Part shown: in pieces, positions 37,154 to 44,681 of the stretch
Numbering within the stretch: position 1 is the stretch's first letter
How the letters are laid out: every line of letters begins with the position of its first letter
Assembly: GCF_001509475.1 (NCBI RefSeq)
Contig: NZ_LLZG01000388.1
Location: 62,001 to 126,000, forward strand
DNA from: Streptomyces regalis
Lineage (GTDB): Bacteria > Actinomycetota > Actinomycetes > Streptomycetales > Streptomycetaceae
Reading direction: 5' to 3'
Length of the DNA stretch: 64,000 nucleotides
Notes under the pieces: generated by a model
What the model was told of the DNA's origin: nothing
Database searches by the model: none
Seen by the model: only the letters and a program-made list of their open reading frames with translations
Made by a program: the position numbers and the translations under genes

Positions 37154-37939
37154 ATGACGAACTCAGCCACTACACCAGAAGAGTTCATCGAACGGTGGCG
37201 AACTCCTCCCAACCTGCGCGTCAACAACGTCCTCACCGCCACCGGTTTCACCTTCCCGCCTGCCCTCGACGTCCTCGACGCGATCCGGCAGGACGAAGAA
37301 GTGCGTTTCACCATCCTCGGAGACGAGGACTGGTCCGTTCGTATGGACCGTACGTCGGCCTTCCGCACAGCGCCGATCGAAGAAGTAGCCACCTGGACCT
37401 TCCGCCTGGTCCACTTCAACCTCACCCGCTTCTACGACGGGATCCTCAGCGGATTCCAAGAGCAGGTCATGATCCCCTGGCGAACCCAGCTATCGAGCTG
37501 GGGGTTCACCTGGCAACGCTGCGCTCCGCTGCTGTTCATCTCGACGGATGGCGCCTCATCGACGTACCACAACGACAACTCACACGGACTCGTGTGTCAG
37601 ATCGAAGGCACCAAGACCTTCCACAGCTACAAGGACCCCGACCGTTACCTCACGGCCGAAGCCGCTGTCGTAGGCGAGACCACCGCAGAGGAGCCGCCCG
37701 AACACGACCCGGCCGACCGTCAATCCGTACGGATGGAGCCGGGGGACCTGCTGTGGAGCCACGCCCTGACCCCGCACTGGGTGACCACCGAGTCCCCGCT
37801 CGCGATGAGCGTCACCCTCTCTCATGGCGGCCTGTGCCATCAGGGCCACTTCGCGGACCGTGAATTAGCACTCCGTGCCTACTGGGATCGGCACCCCGAC
37901 GAGGCGTGGAAGCTGGATCTGCGCAACGTCCGTTACTGA
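37154..37939 (+). CDS. JmjC/cupin-like Fe(II) oxygenase
   Basis: A 261-residue protein. The motif TYHNDNSHGLVCQIEG gives an H-x-D metal pair, and PGDLLWSHALTPHWV supplies the distal His on a later strand, the arrangement of cupin-fold 2-oxoglutarate or JmjC-like hydroxylases. It is the last gene of the radical SAM operon, so it probably oxidises the same product. A hairpin terminator follows directly. The oxygenase class is inferred from metal-ligand spacing. Confidence 0.7.
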   Translation: MTNSATTPEEFIERWRTPPNLRVNNVLTATGFTFPPALDVLDAIRQDEEVRFTILGDEDWSVRMDRTSAFRTAPIEEVATWTFRLVHFNLTRFYDGILSGFQEQVMIPWRTQLSSWGFTWQRCAPLLFISTDGASSTYHNDNSHGLVCQIEGTKTFHSYKDPDRYLTAEAAVVGETTAEEPPEHDPADRQSVRMEPGDLLWSHALTPHWVTTESPLAMSVTLSHGGLCHQGHFADRELALRAYWDRHPDEAWKLDLRNVRY

Positions 37940-37949
37940 CCGAGCCGGA

Positions 37950-37991
37950 GGCCGCCGCACCGTTCAGAGGTGCGGCGGCCCCTGCTGTTTT
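37950..37991. terminator. Bidirectional terminator hairpin
   Basis: Perfect 12-bp arms GGCCGCCGCACC and GGTGCGGCGGCC around a 7-base loop (37950-37980), followed by CTGCTGTTTT on the + strand. It lies between the convergent oxygenase and aspartyl-tRNA synthetase genes and can serve the oxygenase side well; the minus side lacks a T run. Confidence 0.8.
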
Positions 37992-37998
37992 CGGGGTT

Positions 37999-39321
37999 CT
38001 ACGGGGTGAGCCGGTTCGGACCACGGAACAGGAACGTGGCCTCCCGGATCGAGTCGAGGCCGAGCATCACCATCAGGACACGCCCAAGCCCCATGCCCAG
38101 ACCACCGTGCGGCGGGCACCCGTACCGGAACGCGTTCAGGTAGTCCTGCATCGGCTCAGTGCTCATGTCCTTCTCCGCAGCCTGCTTCAAGAGCACGTCG
38201 TAACGATGCTCACGCTGCGCACCAGTCGTGACCTCCAGCCCCTTCCACAGCAGGTCGAAGCTGAGCGTCACACCCGAGTCGTCTGCCGGCCGCATGTGGT
38301 AGAAGGGCCGGATGCTCGTCGGATAGTGGGTGACGAACACCCACTCGTGGCCGGTCTGCTCTTTGATGTGCGCTGCGATTCCGCGCTCACCCTCCGGGTC
38401 CAGGTCCTCCTTCACACCCGCCGGGTCCCAGCCCTTGGCCCGCAGGATCTCCTGCGTTTCGGCCATCGTGATCCGTGGGAACGGCGTCGACGGCACCGTG
38501 ACCTCGACACCGAACGTCTCCCGGATCGCCTCACCGTGTGCGTCGGCGACCTTGGTGAGGGCATGGGCGAGCATCTGTTCCTCGAACGTCATCACGTCCT
38601 CGACACCGTCGATCCATGCCAACTCCACGTCTACACCGGTGAATTCGGTGGCGTGCCGGGACGTGAACGACGGCTCAGCGCGGAAGACAGGCCCGATCTC
38701 GAAGACCTTGTCGATACCTGCAGAGATCGCCATCTGCTTGAAGAACTGAGGCGACTGCGCCAGGTAGGCAGAGCGGTCGAAGTAGCCGAGCTTGAACACC
38801 TCGGCGCCGGACTCGGACGCGGTGCCCATCAGCTTCGGGGTGTGCATCTCGGTGCACCCCTGTCGATAGGCGTACTCGCGCATCCCCTGCTCGAACGTGG
38901 TCTGCACAGCGAACAGCAGCTGCGCCTGCGACCGGCGCCGTACGTCCAGGAAGCGCCAGTCCATGCGGTGTTCGAGTCCGGTCTGCTCGTCGATCGGCAG
39001 TGGCGTCTCTGCCCGGTTCAGAACCTCGACTGATTCCGGGATGATCTCCAGGCTGCCGAGCTTCACGATCGGGTTGTCGACCACGCGACCGGTGATCCGG
39101 ACCGCAGACTCGGGCGTCAATCCCTCCAGCGCAGCTTCAACCTCGTCGCCTTCACCGCGGCGTTTGTGGGTGACCTGCACCATTGCGGTGTGGTCGCGTA
39201 CGACGACGAACTGCATCTTGCTCTGCAGGCGGAGCGTGTTCACCCAGCCTGACACAGAAACCGTCTGCCCGACATGTTCTCGCAGGTCAGACACCAGTAC
39301 ACGGCTAGTCGTGTGGATCAT
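37999..39321 (-). CDS. Archaeal-type aspartyl-tRNA synthetase (second copy, AspS2-like)
   Basis: A 440-residue class II synthetase starting at ATG 39321 with GGGAGGG six bases upstream. It has an OB-fold anticodon domain (VSGWVNTLRLQSKMQFVVVRD), motif 2 (VFEIGPVFRAEPSFTSRHATEF) and motif 3 (GLGMGLGRVLMVML). It lacks the long insertion of bacterial AspRS (~590 residues) and matches the shorter archaeal/eukaryotic type, which is often non-discriminating and can charge tRNA-Asn too. A housekeeping AspRS is presumably elsewhere. The T-box leader upstream ties expression to uncharged tRNA. Its place beside the radical SAM operon suggests a pathway-specific or resistance role. Confidence 0.85.
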   Translation of the reverse strand: MIHTTSRVLVSDLREHVGQTVSVSGWVNTLRLQSKMQFVVVRDHTAMVQVTHKRRGEGDEVEAALEGLTPESAVRITGRVVDNPIVKLGSLEIIPESVEVLNRAETPLPIDEQTGLEHRMDWRFLDVRRRSQAQLLFAVQTTFEQGMREYAYRQGCTEMHTPKLMGTASESGAEVFKLGYFDRSAYLAQSPQFFKQMAISAGIDKVFEIGPVFRAEPSFTSRHATEFTGVDVELAWIDGVEDVMTFEEQMLAHALTKVADAHGEAIRETFGVEVTVPSTPFPRITMAETQEILRAKGWDPAGVKEDLDPEGERGIAAHIKEQTGHEWVFVTHYPTSIRPFYHMRPADDSGVTLSFDLLWKGLEVTTGAQREHRYDVLLKQAAEKDMSTEPMQDYLNAFRYGCPPHGGLGMGLGRVLMVMLGLDSIREATFLFRGPNRLTP

Positions 39322-39600
39322 CGCAGCCCTCCCAGGGGCGTCGTCATGATCCCTTGGGGGCGCGGACGAGAAGGGTACTCGCGGTGCCACCGCGCCTTTA
39401 CCGCACCTCGGAGAGTTGCGGCCTCATTCGTGCCCGGTGACGGGGGCCGGCCGGCGGAGCATTGGGCCTTTCACAAGGCCGTTCCTCTCCGCGCTCAGGA
39501 GGGTCTTCACCTCGGGGTGCAAGGCCGCCTTCCCAGCTACCAGCGGCTCTCTCTGCTCGCGTGATCCCGCGGCTACTCGTCTCCATCAACGCGTTGTTGT
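39322..39600 (-). promoter_or_regulatory. T-box leader of the aspartyl-tRNA synthetase gene
   Basis: Read on the minus strand, the leader carries the conserved T-box sequence GGTGGCACCGCG (within 39380-39396), which pairs with the CCA end of uncharged tRNA. Further 5' lies a stem I with the AGTA loop element (GGAGACGAGTAGCC) and an opposite strand GAAGACCCTCC, where a GAC (Asp) triplet at 39503-39505 could be the specifier. Downstream, CCCCCAAGGG can pair with the start region CCCTGGGAGG and hide the ribosome site, so control is probably translational, as in actinobacterial ileS leaders. The exact specifier is uncertain. Confidence 0.8.
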
Positions 39601-40161
39601 TGAGCATAGCTGGGCAGGCAGGGATGCGACAGCAAGATCACGCCAACGGGTTGGCCTCTCGCGACGTGGCTACCCCCAGATGCCGTCCCGCCACCCCACC
39701 GTCTTGCCGTGTCAGACGTGACGGGGAGGCGTTCAGCCAAGGTCCGGTCGTTGTCCAGGATCGTCGCGTAGCGAATCCGGGCGCCCATGGCGGACTGCTC
39801 GGCGCCGGGCTGCATTCCCCTGACCAGGGTGCCCAGCCCTCAGCACCGCGACAGGCCCACCATCCGGTGGGCCGCGCACAACCCGCCACAGCCCACCGAG
39901 CAGGCAGAAACATGCCTCCAAGAATCACATGAGAGATATCACGAGAGTGATTTTAGATAGCTGCGATCAAGCTCTATCGTGCATTGGTGAGATCCTCGCG
40001 CATATTTGCTCACCTCAGGCATCTGAAGAAACTTGCATGCGATGGCGTTGGCGCGAGTCGGCCCATTGAGTGATGAGCGATCGGCCAATGTGAACACCAG
40101 GCATGAACCATCGTCCCGATGGCTGTGACCCGGCGAAACGACTCAGAGAAAGGACCACTCG
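39601..40161. other. Intergenic region with operator copy 5
   Basis: About 560 bases between the divergent T-box leader and the RlmN-like gene. Frames here are short and Arg/Pro-rich, and I see no gene. The segment 39935-40060 is A/T-richer than its surroundings and holds the ATCAC-N4-GTGAT site; it is the probable promoter region of the radical SAM gene. Confidence 0.4.
39938..39951. promoter_or_regulatory. Palindromic operator ATCAC-N4-GTGAT (copy 5)
   Basis: ATCAC GAGA GTGAT, a perfect copy, 210 bases before the RlmN-like gene. A leader transcript or another start inside that gap is possible. Confidence 0.6.
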
Positions 40162-41079
40162 ATGGAAGGGACGTCGGCTCCCGAGAATTTGGTTGAGGTT
40201 ATCTCAACCGTGCCAGCGAAATCTCCCGACCGCACGATAAAGTACGTATTCAAAACATCAGACGGGGCCACCTTCGAGGCTGTGCAACTCTGGGAGGGAG
40301 ACCGCGGAGCCTATTCGGTGTGCATGTCGGCTCAGGCAGGATGCCGGTACGGCTGCACACACTGCGCCACTACCTTCGCTCGCACACCCTTCGTCCGGAA
40401 CCTGCAAGCCCAAGAGATAGTCGCCGCGGTCGAGCAGGTGGAGGTGAACGTTCGCGCTGAGCAGGGTCCTCTCGTCTGGGTCGACTTCGCCGGCGTCGGA
40501 GATGCAGCTGCCAACTGGGCCCACGTCACTTCCGCCGCGAGAACGATCACCGGCCGGGAACTGGCTCACGAGGTGAAGGTAACCAGCATCGCTCCGCAAG
40601 CGTGGGTCCGGAGCCTCCTCAAGCCCCAGGTCTGGTTGCCGAACCGGTTCATGTTCTCGCTGCACGGAGCCGATGCTGCTCAGCGGAGGGTGGTCATTCC
40701 ACGCGCTGACGACCCAGCTGCCGTACTACCGCTGTGGGCTACTGCTGCCGACCTGCGCCCCGTGGTCCTCAACTACGTCCTTTGCGAGCACAACACGCGA
40801 CCCGAGGACGAGGCGGCACTCACTGACTTGCTCACGCCCTACGCCGGACGCTTCCTTCTGCTGCGACTCTCCAGCTTCAACCCCGTACAGGGCAGCCCCC
40901 TGCGACCCAGCACACGGGAAACCGAATTCATCGCCGCACTCTCCAGCAAGCTGACCGGGTGGACGGTTGCCCACCATTCCTCTGCTGGACGAGCAACAGC
41001 CGCCGCCTGCGGGCAGCTTCGCGCCAGCATCCTGCAACTCGGCACATCAGCAGACGCTGTAACCCACGGCATCGACTGA
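40162..41079 (+). CDS. RlmN-like radical SAM methyl synthase, shortened
   Basis: A 305-residue protein. The segment SVCMSAQAGCRYGCTHCAT has the cluster motif CxxxCxxC plus the preceding Cys that in RlmN is Cys118, and AAACGQLRAS near the end keeps the methyl-carrying Cys355 equivalent. FVRNLQAQEIVAAV is also RlmN-like. The ~80-residue N-terminal accessory domain that RlmN uses for RNA binding is missing. The methyl-transfer chemistry thus looks intact but the substrate may not be 23S rRNA/tRNA A2503/A37. It stands alone behind operator copy 5. Confidence 0.82.
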   Translation: MEGTSAPENLVEVISTVPAKSPDRTIKYVFKTSDGATFEAVQLWEGDRGAYSVCMSAQAGCRYGCTHCATTFARTPFVRNLQAQEIVAAVEQVEVNVRAEQGPLVWVDFAGVGDAAANWAHVTSAARTITGRELAHEVKVTSIAPQAWVRSLLKPQVWLPNRFMFSLHGADAAQRRVVIPRADDPAAVLPLWATAADLRPVVLNYVLCEHNTRPEDEAALTDLLTPYAGRFLLLRLSSFNPVQGSPLRPSTRETEFIAALSSKLTGWTVAHHSSAGRATAAACGQLRASILQLGTSADAVTHGID

Positions 41080-41148
41080 CATCACGACACAGCCACCTCG
41101 CACCAGGCGCCGGGTGGAGTACAAGGGCCGACCAGCAGAGAGACCGCG

Positions 41149-41697
41149 ATGCCTGCTGAAACCACCGAATACGGGCCCGCCACACTACGACGCTGGCGAG
41201 CCGCGGAAGCCGATGCCGCGTACCAAATCGTTGACGAGTCGCTCGATCACCTGCGCCCCTGGATGCCATGGGCAGCCAACCACAGCCGGCAGCAGAGTGC
41301 CGAGTTCACCGCCAATTGCGAACGAGCGTGGACGGCAGACACCGCCTACACCTACGCCATCCTCTCGGAAGGCGCCCTGGTCGGGAGTTGCGGCGTCGTT
41401 CGCCAGGACCAAATCGCAGGTATGGAGATCGGATACTGGCTCGCACCCTCATACACCGGACGCGGCCTGGCAACCTCCGCAGTTGCCGCGCTGACGATCC
41501 AGGCCTTCAGCCTCCCCGACAACCAGTGCGTGGAAATCCTCCACGACGAAGCGAATCACCCAAGTCATGCCATTCCTAGGCGACTTGGATTTACGCTGAT
41601 CGACATCAGTAGAGGGGCACCGCAAGCGCCCGCGGAGTGTGGAGTCCGCCTCACATGGCGGCTTGACCGCGCGGCGTTCATGGACCGCTGCTGGTGA
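41149..41697 (+). CDS. GNAT acetyltransferase, RimJ/RimL type
   Basis: A 182-residue N-acetyltransferase. It begins with the RimL-like YGPATLRRWRAAEADAAYQ, and the acetyl-CoA site is MEIGYWLAPSYTGRGLATSA (Q/R-x-x-G-x-A form). The C-terminal HDEANHPSHAIPRRLGFTL is the usual final motif with S in place of the common N-x-x-S. ATG 41149 follows AGAGAGACCG. It is 69 bases after the RlmN-like gene and may share its transcript. Likely substrate: an amino group of a protein N-terminus or small molecule. Confidence 0.82.
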   Translation: MPAETTEYGPATLRRWRAAEADAAYQIVDESLDHLRPWMPWAANHSRQQSAEFTANCERAWTADTAYTYAILSEGALVGSCGVVRQDQIAGMEIGYWLAPSYTGRGLATSAVAALTIQAFSLPDNQCVEILHDEANHPSHAIPRRLGFTLIDISRGAPQAPAECGVRLTWRLDRAAFMDRCW

Positions 41698-41920
41698 AAG
41701 GTTCTCGACCCTCCCGTCGGGCTGTTCGGCTCTGTCATCGTGATGATGAACGGGCATGACCCAGTCCGCCGATGTTGGTGGACGGGCAGCGGCAGGCACG
41801 GCCGTCTGTCATCTCGCGGGTGGAGGCTCCGATCGCGGTGGTTCTGTAACCCACGAGAGTGGGGCTCTCTGCGTCATTCGGTCACTCGCGACTGCCGTAC
41901 GACTCGGCCTCATCACTCGT

Positions 41921-42526
41921 TCATTTCGGCATTCGAAGCATAGGGCCTGTAAGTTCTGCGGGAGTGTTGAGCCCTGCGAGGAGCGTGACGATCTTGTCGA
42001 TGTTCGTCAGCCGCCGTGCCCCTGACTCCAACATGGACAAGAATGGCTGACTCAGCCCTGTGAGCTCTGCCATATCGCTCTGCCGTAAGTCACCTGCTAT
42101 ACGTACGAGTTGACACAACCGGCCGAAGTCGTGAGTGAACAATGCTTGTTGAACGTCGGAACGGTCCCACACGTCGGTCGGCACGTAGGGAGTCGCCCCA
42201 AACTGCTGCCGCGTTCTGCGTGAACAGCTGCTGCAGTATGGCTCCTCGTTGTATCGGCTAAGGACGCATTGACAGTCCCGGCACCGGCGCGTGGACTCTG
42301 GTGTGCCTGCACCTGTGTCACGAGCAGGTGGGGGTGTGGGCAGATCCGGGGCGGAGACGTGCCAGGGCATCCCCGGGGGCGCCATGGTCTCGACCGGCGC
42401 GTATGGATCCTGAGGCGCGTAATCCCGCTGCTGTTTGGAAGCGTCAAGCAGTACATCGCCTGCCGGGCATGTGGTGATCTCGGACAGACTCGTGGAGAAG
42501 GGGGTGCTCGTCGCCGGATAGGGCAT
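41921..42526 (-). CDS. Zinc-ribbon XRE regulator with long N-terminus
   Basis: A 201-residue regulator. The first 80 residues are Pro/Thr-rich and poorly ordered; the ribbon is CRDCQCVLSRYNEEPYCSSC, then an XRE helix-turn-helix (RQSDMAELTGLSQPFLSMLESG). The ribbon and HTH align closely with those at 33867 and 26457 (shared C-x2-C-x-C-x-L-x2-Y-N). No TPR part is present. It lies 29 bases after a small open frame of the same strand, and converges with the GNAT gene. Confidence 0.78.
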   Translation of the reverse strand: MPYPATSTPFSTSLSEITTCPAGDVLLDASKQQRDYAPQDPYAPVETMAPPGMPWHVSAPDLPTPPPARDTGAGTPESTRRCRDCQCVLSRYNEEPYCSSCSRRTRQQFGATPYVPTDVWDRSDVQQALFTHDFGRLCQLVRIAGDLRQSDMAELTGLSQPFLSMLESGARRLTNIDKIVTLLAGLNTPAELTGPMLRMPK

Positions 42527-42555
42527 GGCCAGGCTCCATTAGTAGTTCGGCAATC

Positions 42556-42705
42556 TCATGCGGAACCGAACGTTCCGGCTGGCTGGATCTCGACGACCTG
42601 TGATGCCGCGGGCATCCAAGAGGCGAGGGAGAACGGCTTGACTGCCTCCGAGTCGAGGAGGCCTCGCTGGACCATCGGGGCTGGCGAGGCTGTTGGCGCG
42701 CTCAC
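42556..42705 (-). CDS. Possible 49-residue peptide upstream of a zinc-ribbon regulator
   Basis: A small frame from GTG 42705: MSAPTASPAPMVQRGLLD, then AVKPFSLASWMP and the end VVEIQPAGTFGSA. Third-position G/C is moderate, so coding is plausible but not certain; the frame is open further upstream. It is followed within 29 bases by the regulator gene on the same strand. A short conserved-looking C-terminus in a co-oriented peptide could be a signal or a precursor for the radical SAM enzymes. There is no good ribosome site. Confidence 0.3.
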   Translation of the reverse strand: MSAPTASPAPMVQRGLLDSEAVKPFSLASWMPAASQVVEIQPAGTFGSA

Positions 42706-43047
42706 AGCCTCAGCCCTGACAGCAGGTTCGCGACCGGCACCCGTGCCGTCCTTTAGGAACGGGCCAAAGTTCTCCGTCCAGTCGAGAAGGAGACGATCAC
42801 GATGCCGAGGATCAGCAGGACAGAAACATCGACAGCCACTGCGGAGTCCCCTCCGATCTCGTAGATTCCAAGACCGAGGCGGGTAAGCGACGACCGCGTC
42901 GGTGTGACCATGACAGCGGTCCGGAGGGAGGCGGAGTATCACGAGCTGTTGTCGAAGCCGCTCATCATCGACTCATGGCCGGTTGGTCTGACTTTTCAAC
43001 ATCCGCTTACACACGCGCTCATGAGAGGCTGACCTAGGGTCCGAATC
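42706..43047. other. Intergenic, no gene recognised
   Basis: About 340 bases between the possible small peptide gene (minus) and the HTH-kinase gene (plus). It contains one isolated half-site ATCAC at 42938-42942 without a matching second half. The divergent promoters should lie here. Confidence 0.3.
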
Positions 43048-44088
43048 ATGACCAGGGATGGGCAGGCAGTAGGGGCAGTGGGTAAGAGTCGCCCGGGGTG
43101 GCGCCCGGACAAGTTGAGACAGCAACGCGAAGCCCACGGCCTGACGCTGGAGGGCGCGGGCGAGCAGCTGCGCGAGGTGGCCCGGGTTGCGGGGCTCGCG
43201 GTGCCGGCCGCCAATTTCCAGACGCTGTGGCAGCACGAGCAGGGTGAGGTTTATCCCGGACCGCACTACCGACGCGCGTATTGCCTGCTGTACCGCGCGA
43301 CCGAGCCTGAGCTCGGCTTTCGCAATGCTCTGCCCGACGAAGCCAGGAAGCTTCAGTTCACCGCGTCGAGCGAACCGCACAATGGAGCCCACGTGCTGGC
43401 TGTGGAGCGCGCGTTGCTCCAACTCGCGCCCGGTACGGAGGATGCTGATGGGCAGGGTGTACAGCAGCGTGTCCTCGACGCCTGGAAGCGCCGCCACACA
43501 GGCGGCGACCCGAACAAGCCGACCCTGATGATGGTCGGTGGCTATGCAGGGAGCGGGAAGTCGGAGTTCGCTCGGTTCATATCCCAGCTCACGGGCTGGC
43601 CTGTCCTGGACAAGGATCCGATCACGCGCCCGCTCGTCGAGCGCCTCCTCGTGGAGATGGGCAGTGAGCCGAATGACCGGCACACTGACCTCTATCGGGA
43701 GAAGGTCCGCCCGCTGGAGTACCAGTGTCTGCTGGAGACCGCGTACGCAAACATCGACTGCGCGATCAGCACCGTGCTCAGCGCACCCTTCATCAGCGAG
43801 GCCGCCGACCCTCGTTGGATGCGGCGCCTGATCAACCGCTGTGAAGCGCGTGGCGTCACCGTGGCCGTCGTCTGGATTCAGTGCGACCTCGACACGATGC
43901 ACGAATACATCAGCTTCCGGTCCGCCGCCCGGGACAGCTGGAAACTCCAGAACTGGGACACCTACGCCGCTGGCATCGATCTCGACCTGCGGCCCGTCGT
44001 GCCGCACTTGGTCGTCGACAACCGGCTTGGCGCCGCGATTTCCCTCACGGACCAGGTGCGCCAGGTCTTCGGGACGGTGTTCCAGTGA
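43048..44088 (+). CDS. HTH domain fused to P-loop kinase
   Basis: A 346-residue protein. Residues 18-80 form an XRE-like helix-turn-helix (LRQQREAHGLTLEGAGEQL, then WQHEQGEVYPG). Residues 150-346 form a P-loop kinase with Walker A MVGGYAGSGKSEFARF, a DKDPITRP motif and a C-terminal VVDNRLG. Such kinases phosphorylate small substrates; fusion to an HTH suggests a regulator that senses or makes a metabolite. It overlaps the next kinase gene by GTGA, so they act together. Confidence 0.72.
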   Translation: MTRDGQAVGAVGKSRPGWRPDKLRQQREAHGLTLEGAGEQLREVARVAGLAVPAANFQTLWQHEQGEVYPGPHYRRAYCLLYRATEPELGFRNALPDEARKLQFTASSEPHNGAHVLAVERALLQLAPGTEDADGQGVQQRVLDAWKRRHTGGDPNKPTLMMVGGYAGSGKSEFARFISQLTGWPVLDKDPITRPLVERLLVEMGSEPNDRHTDLYREKVRPLEYQCLLETAYANIDCAISTVLSAPFISEAADPRWMRRLINRCEARGVTVAVVWIQCDLDTMHEYISFRSAARDSWKLQNWDTYAAGIDLDLRPVVPHLVVDNRLGAAISLTDQVRQVFGTVFQ

Positions 44089-44645
44089 GGCAAGGCATCC
44101 TGCTGTACGGGCCGCCGGCAGCAGGCAAGGACACGATCACGGCGGCACTCACCGCACTCGACGCACGGTACGTCCCATTCACCCGGCTGAAGATCGGGAC
44201 CGGAAAGACCCAGGGCTACCGGATGGGCACACCGGAGCAGCTGGCCGCCCTGGAGGCACGCCGGGATGTCATCTACCGCAACGACCGGTACAGCAACATT
44301 TACGTCGTCGACCGCCCTGGCCTCGACCAGGCCATGGAGGACGGCAGGATCCCCGTCGTCCACCTCGGTCAGATGACAGGGATGGAGCAGGTGACCGCCT
44401 TCTACCCGGCACAGTGGGCCCGCGTTCTGCTGTGGTGCTCCAAGGAGACCACCGCCCTACGCTCCCCGCAGCGGGGCGACACTGACACGGCGGCCCGGCT
44501 GGCCGCTTGGGACGCCACTGAAGCCGATCTTGCGGCTCATCCGCGGGCTCAGTGGGAGCTGCGCGTGGACACGGATGCGGCGGCACCAGGTGAAGCCGCA
44601 GAGGGGATCGACGTGATCGTCCGTGGCTCGTCCCCTCGCTCCTGA
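44085..44645 (+). CDS. Guanylate-kinase-like P-loop kinase
   Basis: A 186-residue kinase from GTG 44085 with Walker A LLYGPPAAGKDTITAAL, and RYVPFTRLKIGTGKTQGYRMG and VIYRNDRYSNIYVVDR as substrate-binding regions. The fold is of the nucleoside-monophosphate-kinase type, but key guanylate-kinase residues cannot be confirmed by eye. It is translationally coupled to the HTH-kinase gene, an arrangement that suggests consecutive phosphorylations. Confidence 0.72.
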   Translation: MRQGILLYGPPAAGKDTITAALTALDARYVPFTRLKIGTGKTQGYRMGTPEQLAALEARRDVIYRNDRYSNIYVVDRPGLDQAMEDGRIPVVHLGQMTGMEQVTAFYPAQWARVLLWCSKETTALRSPQRGDTDTAARLAAWDATEADLAAHPRAQWELRVDTDAAAPGEAAEGIDVIVRGSSPRS

Positions 44646-44681
44646 CAGCAGGACGTCATCGACGCAGCGGACACGACCCGC

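Noticed and set aside
39462..39932. 156-codon + frame over the T-box leader region
   Set aside because: It is antisense to the leader RNA and Arg/Pro-rich without motifs.
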